Assembly (NCBI GenBank): GCA_012270635.1
Contig: JAAXHX010000100.1
Span: 1-5,740, forward strand
Source: Dehalococcoidia bacterium
GTDB taxonomy: Bacteria; Chloroflexota; Dehalococcoidia; Plut-88900
Direction: 5' to 3'
Length of the DNA stretch: 5,740 nt
This document shows, piece by piece, positions 1 to 5,606 of this stretch. Numbering within the stretch: position 1 is the first letter of the stretch; every line of letters begins with the position of its first letter. Below the pieces are notes generated by a model. That model was not told the origin of the DNA. It made no database searches and was given only the letters and a program-made list of their open reading frames with translations. Both the position numbers and the translations under genes were made by a program.

Positions 1-555
1 ACCTACGCCACCTGGTGGATCCGGCAGGCCATAACCAGGGCCATCGCCGACCAGGCCCGCACCATCCGAATCCCGGTCCACATGGTCGAGACCATCAACA
101 AGCTTCTCAGGATGAGCCGACGCCTCGTCCAGGAATACGGCCGGGAGCCGACCAGCGAGGAGATCAGCCAGGGCATGGAGATCACCCCCGAGAAGGTTCG
201 GGACATCATCAAGATCTCCCAGGAGCCCGTCTCCCTCGAGACCCCCGTCGGTGAGGAGGACGACAGCCACCTCGGCGATTTCATCGAGGACCGTTCCACC
301 CTGGCCCCCGCCGACGCCGCCTCCCACCAGCTCCTGAAGGAGCAGGTCAACGAGGTGCTGGAGACCCTCAACGGTCGGGAGAAGAAGGTTCTCCAGCTTA
401 GATTTGGCCTGGAGGACGGGCGCAGCAGGACGCTGGAGGAAGTGGGTCGGGAGTTCGGGGTGACCAGGGAGCGCATCCGCCAGATCGAGGCCAAGGCCCT
501 CCGCAAGCTCCGCCACCCCACCCGCAGCAAGAAGCTCAGGGACTTCCTAGAATAG
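1..555 (+). CDS. rpoD: RNA polymerase primary sigma factor RpoD (sigma-70 family), C-terminal part
   Basis: The gene is cut by the left edge; 184 residues remain and end in a normal sigma-70 C-terminus (KKLRDFLE, then TAG). The first visible residues, [15 protein letters not shown], are the conserved region 2.4 helix that reads the -10 element. Region 3 follows (about residues 28-100: [18 protein letters not shown], then the acidic [13 protein letters not shown] linker of region 3.2). Region 4 covers about 110-184, and its 4.2 helix-turn-helix ([20 protein letters not shown], from residue 144) binds the -35 element. The conserved region 2.4 together with the [21 protein letters not shown] block points to a primary (group 1 or close group 2) factor and not an ECF sigma. 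The protein directs core RNA polymerase to housekeeping promoters in the cytoplasm. Regions 1 and 2.1-2.3 lie outside the window, so a group 2 paralogue cannot be fully excluded. Confidence 0.96.
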   Translation, partial: TYATWWIRQAITRAIADQARTIRIPVHMVETINKLLRMSRRLVQEYGREPTSEEISQGMEITPEKVRDIIKISQEPVSLETPVGEEDDSHLGDFIEDRSTLAPADAASHQLLKEQVNEVLETLNGREKKVLQLRFGLEDGRSRTLEEVGREFGVTRERIRQIEAKALRKLRHPTRSKKLRDFLE

Positions 556-672
556 GTCTCTTTCACGCCCTCCGATTCGCCTTGCCGAATGCCAGCCCGG
601 TCCCCTGCGCCTCTGTAGACGGCCCTCCTCAAACCCTTTCACAGAAACCGCACTACCCCCTTGGCCTATGCC

Positions 673-678
673 GGGAGG
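673..678 (+). promoter_or_regulatory. Shine-Dalgarno GGGAGG that favours the GTG start at 686
   Basis: GGGAGG lies 7 nt before an in-frame GTG at 686. The upstream in-frame ATG at 668 has only a pyrimidine-rich stretch before it and no purine-rich site, and this Shine-Dalgarno would fall inside the gene if 668 were used. Most other starts in the window have a recognisable site at normal spacing, so 686 is preferred. Confidence 0.55.
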
Positions 679-685
679 CCCTCTC

Positions 686-1576
686 GTGAGGGCCATCGAT
701 GCGGCGCCCCGCGGCCTGCTCTTTGTGCCCACCCTTGTCGTCCGCACTATCAAAGAGCTCTCCGACGACGACGCCACCCACATGGCCGCCGGCGTTGCCT
801 ACTACGCCCTCTTCTCCCTCTTTCCCCTGCTCCTGGGCACCATAGCCATTATCGGCCTGGTCGCCGACTCCAACGCCGTCCGCAGCGCAATCCTCGCCTG
901 GGCCGCCGACAACTTCCCCGGCACCGGGGAGTTCATATCCGACAATGTCGTCGCGTCCGTGGAAGCCTCCGGGTCCCTGGGCGCGATCTCCATAGCCGGG
1001 CTCATCTGGTCGGGCAGCGCCATATTCGGCGCGATCACCAGGGCCGTGAACCGGGCCTGGGACATCCGGCAAGACCGGCCTTTCGTAAAAGGCAAGATCA
1101 TGCAGCTCGCCATGGCCATGAGCGTCGCCATCCTCTTCGCTCTTGCCCTGGCCAGCGCCTCCCTGGCCCAGACCGCCGACCGCTACGCCGACACCAACCT
1201 GCCCGTCCTCGGCCAGGCCGACGAGCTTTCGGGGCTGCTGCTGTTCCGCATCATGTCCTTCGTATTCAACCTGGCCATCTTCCTCACCCTCTACAAAGTC
1301 CTCCCCAACACGCAGACCCGGTGGCGTCACATCTGGCCCGGGGCCCTTGTCGCCGCGCTCCTCTTCGAAGGCGGCAAGTACCTGTTCGTCCTCTATCTCG
1401 ATAACTTCGCCACCTTCAGCGCCGTATACGGGTCCATAGGCTCGGTCATCGCGCTTCTCCTGTGGGCTTACCTGAGCGCCTTCGTCCTGATCCTCGGCGC
1501 GGAGCTGAGCTCCGAGTACGGGCGGATGCTTCAGGGACATGAACGGGGCAGGCCGACGGTCGAGCGCTCGGGCTAG
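686..1576 (+). CDS. YihY/virulence factor BrkB family inner-membrane protein
   Basis: This is a 296-residue polytopic membrane protein; the family is usually about 280-320 residues. Family hallmarks, numbered from GTG 686, are the first hydrophobic segment with AAGVAYYALFSLFPLL (about 34-49), YKVLPN (203-208), and the C-terminal YGSIGSVIALLLWAYLS followed by GAEL (248-274). About six membrane helices can be seen, near residues 36-60, 98-120, 139-162, 183-205, 216-239 and 249-274. A charged tail follows. The family was once called ribonuclease BN by mistake and its biochemical role is unsettled; transport or envelope functions have been proposed. An ATG at 668 would add six residues (MPGGPL) but lacks a ribosome binding site. 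The gene follows rpoD after about 130 bp and sits 14 bp before the UDG gene, which suggests co-transcription with it. A perfect 10-bp palindrome, CGAGCGCTCG, lies in its last codons (1561-1570). Confidence 0.9.
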   Translation: MRAIDAAPRGLLFVPTLVVRTIKELSDDDATHMAAGVAYYALFSLFPLLLGTIAIIGLVADSNAVRSAILAWAADNFPGTGEFISDNVVASVEASGSLGAISIAGLIWSGSAIFGAITRAVNRAWDIRQDRPFVKGKIMQLAMAMSVAILFALALASASLAQTADRYADTNLPVLGQADELSGLLLFRIMSFVFNLAIFLTLYKVLPNTQTRWRHIWPGALVAALLFEGGKYLFVLYLDNFATFSAVYGSIGSVIALLLWAYLSAFVLILGAELSSEYGRMLQGHERGRPTVERSG

Positions 1577-1590
1577 AGGGCCTTATTCCG

Positions 1591-2298
1591 ATGGAAACCA
1601 AATCGCTAACCCGGCTGAACGAGCAGATCATCTCCTGCACCCGATGCCCCCGGCTCGTGCAATGGCGCGAGGACGTCGCCCGCACCAAGCGAAGGATGTA
1701 CCGGGACTGGGAGTACTGGGGCAGGCCCGTCCCCGGTTTCGGCGACCCCGACGCCCGGGTCCTGGTGGTCGGGTTGGCCCCCGCGGCCCACGGGGCCAAC
1801 CGCACGGGCCGCGTCTTCACCGGCGACGACAGCGGCAACTGGCTCTACTCCGCTCTCCACAAGCAGGGTTGGGCAAACATGCCCATCTCCACCCACCGCG
1901 GCGACGGCCTCGCCCTCACCGATGCCTACGTGACCTCCGTAGCCCGATGCGCCCCACCCCAAAACCGCCCCACCCCCGACGAGCTGTCCAACTGCGCCCC
2001 CTTCCTGGAGACCGAGCTGCACCTGCTTCGAAACCTGCAGGTCATCATCGCCCTGGGCGGTATCGCCTTCGACCGTTTTCTCCGCCTGTGGAAGAGCATG
2101 GGCCACCCCGTCCCCAGCCCCAGGGCCCGCTTCGGCCACAACCTCGTCTATCCCCTCCCCCCGACCCTAAAGCTCGTCGCTTCATACCACCCCAGCCGTC
2201 AGAACACCCAGACCGGCGCCCTCACCCGTGAGATGCTCGACTCCGCCTTCACCACCGCCAAGTCCCTCCTGACCCCATCCTCTCCGCCGACATCCTGA
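1591..2298 (+). CDS. Family 5 (UDGb-type) uracil-DNA glycosylase with Fe-S cluster
   Basis: This 235-residue enzyme removes uracil, and in this family often other deaminated bases such as hypoxanthine, from DNA, starting base excision repair in the cytoplasm. Motif 1 is GLAPAAHGANRTGRVFTG (residues 61-78), the family 5 form, which lacks the polar Asp or Asn of family 1 enzymes. Motif 2 is SYHPSRQNTQTG (198-209). Four cysteines at 16, 19 (CTRC), 120 (ARC) and 135 (NC) have the arrangement expected for a 4Fe-4S cluster. The length is normal for the family. The ATG start is preceded by AGAGGG (1575-1580), which overlaps the stop codon of the upstream gene with 10 nt spacing, so coupling to the yihY-like gene is likely. 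Families 4 and 5 share the fold and Cys pattern, but the AAHG-type motif 1 favours family 5. The enzyme fits a GC-rich organism facing frequent cytosine deamination. Confidence 0.93.
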   Translation: METKSLTRLNEQIISCTRCPRLVQWREDVARTKRRMYRDWEYWGRPVPGFGDPDARVLVVGLAPAAHGANRTGRVFTGDDSGNWLYSALHKQGWANMPISTHRGDGLALTDAYVTSVARCAPPQNRPTPDELSNCAPFLETELHLLRNLQVIIALGGIAFDRFLRLWKSMGHPVPSPRARFGHNLVYPLPPTLKLVASYHPSRQNTQTGALTREMLDSAFTTAKSLLTPSSPPTS

Positions 2299-2328
2299 AA
2301 GTGCGTCTCGGGCGTGAGTCCCTCCGTC

Positions 2329-2351
2329 ATTCCGGCCCCCCGAGCCGGAAT
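2329..2351 (+). repeat. Stem-loop repeat, first element (ATTCCGGC/GCCGGAAT)
   Basis: There is a perfect 8-bp inverted repeat, ATTCCGGC (2329-2336) and GCCGGAAT (2344-2351), with a 7-nt loop. The flanks (GTC before, CCATCC after) resemble the GTCATTCCGGC...GCCGGAATCCA intergenic repeats that I recall from many GC-rich bacterial genomes. No T-run follows, so it is not a typical intrinsic terminator. It starts 31 bp after the UDG stop codon and may still act as a 3' mRNA structure. Confidence 0.6.
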
Positions 2352-2364
2352 CCATCCCCGGGGG

Positions 2365-2402
2365 CCGCTCGTACTGAGCCTGTCGAAGGAAAGTATGAGC
2401 GG
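2365..2402 (+). repeat. Stem-loop repeat, second element (CTGAGCCTGTCGAAGG type)
   Basis: CCGCTCGTACT (2365-2375) pairs with AGTATGAGCGG (2392-2402) over 11 bp, with one G-U wobble (2371 with 2396). An inner 3-bp stem, CCT (2379-2381) with AGG (2387-2389), closes a 5-nt loop. The ACTGAGCCTGTCGAAGG core matches, from memory, a dispersed intergenic repeat seen in many bacteria, often near CATTCCGGC elements. The symmetric arms suggest a REP-like or small non-autonomous element. It lies between the UDG gene and the lysA promoter and has no T-run. Confidence 0.6.
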
Positions 2403-2433
2403 TGGGGCTAATGCGCCCCCAAACCCGACCCTG

Positions 2434-2439
2434 TATAAT
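2434..2439 (+). promoter_or_regulatory. -10 promoter element TATAAT upstream of lysA
   Basis: A perfect consensus TATAAT stands out in this GC-rich spacer. Initiation about 7 nt downstream would fall near 2446-2449 (CAAAC), giving a leader of about 20 nt before the lysA ATG at 2469. No good TTGACA-like -35 lies 16-18 nt upstream (the region reads ATGCGC), so the -10 alone carries the call. It would drive lysA-holB and the ricT-like gene. Confidence 0.55.
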
Positions 2440-2468
2440 CCCCGGCAAACCACCCCGAGGCCAACCCC

Positions 2469-3770
2469 ATGACTCACGGAAACCTCTCCACCTTCCCCTC
2501 CACCACCGAAATCAACGCCCAGGACCACCTGTCCATCGGCGGCTGCGACCTCGCAGACCTTGCCGCCGAGTTCGGCACCCCCCTCTACCTGTTCGACGAG
2601 GCCACCCTCCGGGACATGTGCGCCCGGTTCCGCAACGAGTTCGCCAGCCGATATCCCGACAGCCAGGTCCTCTACGCCAGCAAGGCCTACGTCAACCCCG
2701 CCCTTGCCCGAATTTTCCGGGACGAGGGTCTCGGCCTGGACGTCGTCTCTGGCGGCGAGCTTGCCGTCGCCCAGGCCGCTGACTTCCCCCCCGACCTCGT
2801 CTACTTTCACGGCAACAACAAGAGCGTCGATGAGCTGGAAGCCGCCCTGGACTGGGGCATCGGGCGCATCGTCGTCGACAACCCCCGGGAGATGGACCTG
2901 CTGGACGAAATGGCCCGCGCCAGAGGCATGGTCCAGGACGTGCTCATCCGCGTATCCCCGGGCGTCGACCCCCACACCCACGACTACACCACCACCGGCA
3001 TCCTAGACAGCAAGTTCGGCATCCCCATAGAGACCGGCCTCGCCGAGGAGGCGGTCAGGCAGGCCATGTCGGCCCCTAACCTCCGGCTCCTGGGGCTCCA
3101 CTTCCACCTCGGCTCCCCCATCTACGAGATCGAGCCCTACCGCACGGCGGTAGACGTCACCATGTCCTTCGCCGACCGGATGAAGGACCGCTACGGCCTC
3201 GAGCTACTGGAGTTCAGCCCCGGCGGCGGATTCGCCATACAGTACACCGCCGACGAACCCCCTCCCGACGTTTCCGAATACGCCGCCGCCATAACCTCCG
3301 CCATCCTGGAGCGCACCGAGTCCCCGCCCCGGCTCCTCATCGAACCCGGTCGGGCCATCGCCGGGCGGGCCGGCGTGGCCCTCTACAGTGTTGGCACCAC
3401 CAAGGACGTGCCCGGCATCCGTAAGTACGTCTCCGTAGACGGCGGCATGGGCGACAACATCCGCCCCGCCATCTACGGCTCCCGCTACGAGGCGATGGTC
3501 GCCAACCGCGCCTCCGCCCCGTCCCAGGAGACCGTCACCATCGCCGGCAAGTTCTGCGAATCGGGGGACATCCTCGTGGAAAACGTGGACCTGCCCATCG
3601 TCGATAGCCGGGACCTCATCGCAATACCGGCATCGGGGGCGTACTGCCTGGCCATGGCCTCCAACTACAACGCCGCCCCCCGACCCCCCATCGTCCTCCT
3701 CAAGGACGGTCAGCCCCGCCTGATTCGACGCCGGGAGACCTACCAGGACCTCATGCTGTGCGATCTGTGA
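2469..3770 (+). CDS. lysA: Diaminopimelate decarboxylase (LysA-type, PLP fold III)
   Basis: This enzyme decarboxylates meso-diaminopimelate to L-lysine, the last step of lysine synthesis, in the cytoplasm. The 433-residue protein has the normal family length. An alanine-racemase-like TIM barrel comes first, with the PLP Schiff-base lysine K72 in YASKAY, HFHLGS (211-216), the phosphate-binding GGGFAIQY (252-259) and EPGRAI (292-297). The C-terminal beta domain carries the substrate-site CESGD (363-367) and GAYCLAMASNYN (390-401), which fit LysA better than ornithine or arginine decarboxylases. Start: GAGG at 2457-2460 lies 8 nt before the ATG, and TATAAT lies about 30 bp upstream. The 3' end overlaps holB, so the two are probably translated from one mRNA. 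A related fold III decarboxylase acting on carboxynorspermidine or another diamino acid is possible but less likely. Confidence 0.93.
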   Translation: MTHGNLSTFPSTTEINAQDHLSIGGCDLADLAAEFGTPLYLFDEATLRDMCARFRNEFASRYPDSQVLYASKAYVNPALARIFRDEGLGLDVVSGGELAVAQAADFPPDLVYFHGNNKSVDELEAALDWGIGRIVVDNPREMDLLDEMARARGMVQDVLIRVSPGVDPHTHDYTTTGILDSKFGIPIETGLAEEAVRQAMSAPNLRLLGLHFHLGSPIYEIEPYRTAVDVTMSFADRMKDRYGLELLEFSPGGGFAIQYTADEPPPDVSEYAAAITSAILERTESPPRLLIEPGRAIAGRAGVALYSVGTTKDVPGIRKYVSVDGGMGDNIRPAIYGSRYEAMVANRASAPSQETVTIAGKFCESGDILVENVDLPIVDSRDLIAIPASGAYCLAMASNYNAAPRPPIVLLKDGQPRLIRRRETYQDLMLCDL

Positions 3771-4801
3771 TCGACGCCAAGGCCCTCCACATCCACGGCC
3801 ACGACGGCATCCTGAATCTCCTCCACACCGCCTCCCGAGGCGGCGGGCTTGCCCATGCCTACGTCCTAGTCGGGCCTCCCCACGTCGGCAAGATGACGGT
3901 GGCCCTCCATCTCGCCCAGCTGGTCAACTGCGAAGACCCGGACCCCGGCCCATGTCTGACCTGTCGACAGTGCACTCGCATCGCCTCCGGCCATCACGCC
4001 GACGTCCAGGTCACGGGCCTCCCCTCCACCGAGGACGGTGGGTTGGGAACGCAGATCAGGATCGAGCAGATGCGAGAGATCCGGAAGCAGGCCAGCCTAC
4101 GACCCTACGAGGGCCGGACCCGGGTCTTCATCCTGGAGGACGCCGCGCTCCTCACCACCGAGGCCGCCAACAGCCTTCTGAAATACCTGGAAGAGCCGCC
4201 CCCCAACGTCCTCCTCGTCCTCCTCACCCCCGACGAGGATGCCCTCCTACCGACCGTTCTATCCCGGTGCCAGCGCCTGGAGCTGAGGCCCATGCCCCGC
4301 GCCGCCCTGGGCCAGGTCCTAACCGCCGACTATGGCGTCGACGAAGAGCAAGCAACGCTCATCGCCCGGCTATCGGGCGGATGTCCCGGCTGGGCGATAT
4401 CCGCCGCGCGAGACGAATCGGTCCTCGAAGCCCGTATATCCGCCATCGACGAGCAGATTTCGCTGGTGGAAGCCGACCTCGGGGCACGGTTCCGCTTCGC
4501 CGGCTCCCTCGGCGGCGTCTTCTACCGGGACCGGCCCCGGGTCAGGGATATTCTCGCCCTTTGCCAATCGTGGTGGATGGATCTTGTCCTTTACGCTGCG
4601 GGGGCGCCCGAACGGACCGTCAACGCCCACAGGTCCGCGCAGATCGAGGCCCAGTCCCGGGACATCGGCGTCGCCGACGCTCACGCCTTCCTGAAGGACA
4701 TCTCCCGCGCCCGGGACATGCTGGAACGCAACGTCACCCCCCGGCTGGCCCTGGAATGGCTGGCGCTCAGGATGCCGGTCGTGGAACAGCGGGCGGCCTA
4801 G
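3758..4801 (+). CDS. holB: DNA polymerase III delta' subunit (clamp loader)
   Basis: This 347-residue AAA+ protein is a clamp-loader subunit that helps load the beta sliding clamp onto primed DNA. The N-terminus has LAHAYVLVGP (31-40) and a degenerate Walker A, GPPHVGKMT (39-47), with Met where Ser or Thr is expected; delta' usually does not hydrolyse ATP. A zinc module follows, with Cys58, Cys66, Cys69 and Cys72 (CLTCRQC). Other landmarks are RIEQMREIRK (101-110), the Walker B-like VFILEDAA (123-130), TEAANSLLKYLEEPP (134-148), and the SRC motif (169-171) with the arginine finger that acts on the neighbouring ATPase subunit. The ARLSGGCPG block (203-211) is also typical. DnaX (tau/gamma) is unlikely given the Walker A and the length. 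Start: GTG 3758 has AGGA at 3745-3748 (9 nt spacing) and overlaps lysA by 13 bp. GTG 3767 would give a GTGA 4-bp overlap and remains possible. Confidence 0.92.
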   Translation: MRSVIDAKALHIHGHDGILNLLHTASRGGGLAHAYVLVGPPHVGKMTVALHLAQLVNCEDPDPGPCLTCRQCTRIASGHHADVQVTGLPSTEDGGLGTQIRIEQMREIRKQASLRPYEGRTRVFILEDAALLTTEAANSLLKYLEEPPPNVLLVLLTPDEDALLPTVLSRCQRLELRPMPRAALGQVLTADYGVDEEQATLIARLSGGCPGWAISAARDESVLEARISAIDEQISLVEADLGARFRFAGSLGGVFYRDRPRVRDILALCQSWWMDLVLYAAGAPERTVNAHRSAQIEAQSRDIGVADAHAFLKDISRARDMLERNVTPRLALEWLALRMPVVEQRAA

Positions 4802-4804
4802 GAG
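4800..4804 (+). promoter_or_regulatory. Shine-Dalgarno AGGAG that sets the ricT-like GTG start
   Basis: AGGAG overlaps the holB stop codon (TAG, 4799-4801) and lies 5 nt before GTG 4810. It selects a short gene within a longer open frame that otherwise runs back through holB, and it suggests translational coupling to holB. Confidence 0.65.
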
Positions 4805-4809
4805 ACAAC

Positions 4810-5052
4810 GTGGCTTCCATCGCCGGCGCAAGACTCACCAGGTCGGGGCCCGTGCTCTATTTCGACACGGGCAATCTCGAAATCAGCGTCAACGACTTCG
4901 TGGTCGTCGAAACTGGGGAAGGGCCTCGCCTCGCCCGCATCGTCTTCACCCCGGACCAGCTTCTCCTCATCCAACTCAAAAGCCCCACCCACTCAGTTCT
5001 GAGGCTGGCAACGGAAGAGGACTTGACCGGCGAGGCGTCGACGCTGCTTTGA
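4810..5052 (+). CDS. Short RicT/PSP1-like protein, N-terminal domain only
   Basis: This 80-residue protein resembles the first part of RicT (B. subtilis YaaT): AGARLTRSGPVLYFDTGNLE, then a VNDFVVVETGEGPRLARIV stretch (28-45), aligns with the YaaT segment around YYFDPGDF, FVIVETVRG and FGKVV. The final HSVLRLATEEDL aligns with YaaT KVIRIADQKD. Full RicT proteins are about 270 residues, and their Cys-rich PSP1 part binds Fe-S clusters and acts with RicA and RicF in RNase Y-linked mRNA processing. That part is absent here and this protein has no cysteine. No PSP1 remnant is seen downstream, because the HNH gene on the other strand begins 8 bp later. The gene starts 8 bp after holB, the same order as holB-yaaT in B. 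subtilis. It could be a domain kept on its own for a new role or the remains of a truncated ricT; an intact start and regular codon use favour a real gene. Its function is unknown. Confidence 0.72.
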   Translation: MASIAGARLTRSGPVLYFDTGNLEISVNDFVVVETGEGPRLARIVFTPDQLLLIQLKSPTHSVLRLATEEDLTGEASTLL

Positions 5053-5059
5053 GACCTCT

Positions 5060-5578
5060 TTAGGCAGGGAGGAATTTCCGCCACTCACCCCGCACGTCCA
5101 GGTAGGGGCCCAGGTCCCGGTACCTGCGGGAAGGCGGCGTCTTCGGCTCCTTTATGAGTTTCATCCCCGCCTGTGTAGGGGTTCGGCCTGCCTTTCTCAG
5201 GTTGCACGGGACGCAGGCGCTGACTATGTTGTCCCAGGTGTGGACGCCACCCGCCCGCCGGGGCACGACGTGGTCCAACGTAAGGTTGGGGACCTGCTTG
5301 CCGCAGTACTGGCAGAAGTGCTTGTCCCTTACGAACACCTCGCGCCTGGAAAGTCGGGGCGGCAGCATGGGGCGCTTGATCATGTGCCCCAGCCTGATCA
5401 CCGAAGGCAACACGAACAGCGCCGAAGCGCTGTGAATGTCCCCCCGGCCGTTCTCCAGGGTTTCCGCCTTCCCCTTCAGAAGCAGAACGATGGCGCGGCG
5501 CAGGTTACAGACGTTCAGGGGCTCGTAGTTCTGATTGAGGACCAGGACGGCTTTGTTGATCGGTATCGTGCGAGCCAT
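5060..5578 (-). CDS. HNH endonuclease family protein
   Basis: This 172-residue protein has an N-terminal conserved stretch, KAVLVLNQNYEPLNVCNLRR (9-28), and a C-terminal HNH nuclease domain. In the HNH part, Cys89 and Cys92 (CQYC) pair with Cys122 and Cys125 (CVPC) as a structural zinc site. LDHVVPRRAGG (101-111) carries the catalytic His103, and WDNIV (115-119) with N126 completes the beta-beta-alpha-metal fold. This architecture is a common stand-alone HNH type in Chloroflexota, cyanobacteria, Deinococcus and actinobacteria; its cellular substrate is not known and it need not be mobile. No intron, intein or phage terminase gene is nearby. The ATG has no alternative start. GAGGGA directly abuts it, which is too close for a standard ribosome binding site, and a weak AAGG lies 12 nt upstream. 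The 3' end is 7 bp from the ricT-like stop on the opposite strand. Confidence 0.9.
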   Translation of the reverse strand: MARTIPINKAVLVLNQNYEPLNVCNLRRAIVLLLKGKAETLENGRGDIHSASALFVLPSVIRLGHMIKRPMLPPRLSRREVFVRDKHFCQYCGKQVPNLTLDHVVPRRAGGVHTWDNIVSACVPCNLRKAGRTPTQAGMKLIKEPKTPPSRRYRDLGPYLDVRGEWRKFLPA

Positions 5579-5606
5579 TCCCTCAGGTAGCCTTACAACT
5601 GGGCCA

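Noticed and set aside
575..590. Possible terminator hairpin after rpoD (ATTCG and CGAAT)
   Set aside because: The stem is only 5 bp and no T-run follows. The rest of the spacer from 556 to the next start shows no convincing promoter or terminator.
653..1540. Long open frame on the - strand opposite the yihY-like gene
   Set aside because: It is antisense to a well-supported membrane protein, its product is low-complexity (rich in Gly, Glu and Asp), and it has no recognisable family; GC-rich genes commonly give such frames.
1561..1570. Perfect palindrome CGAGCGCTCG at the end of the yihY-like gene
   Set aside because: It is short, lies inside coding sequence and is easily explained by chance in GC-rich DNA.
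2299..2433. Lysine riboswitch before lysA
   Set aside because: The spacer folds into two simple hairpins and shows none of the multi-helix L-box layout, and the likely transcription start lies downstream of them.
2199..2981. Long open frame on the - strand across the spacer and the start of lysA
   Set aside because: It runs antisense through the UDG end, the repeats and lysA, and has Gly/Val-rich composition with no motif.
3952..5052. Open frame on the + strand running through holB into the ricT-like gene
   Set aside because: The part inside holB is Arg/Pro-rich out-of-frame translation. Only the segment from GTG 4810 has a Shine-Dalgarno and a recognisable domain.
5060..5578. HNH gene as a homing endonuclease or phage-borne nuclease
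   Set aside because: No intron, inteins, terminase or packaging genes are visible, and the N-terminal KAVLVLNQNYEPL region marks a chromosomal stand-alone family.
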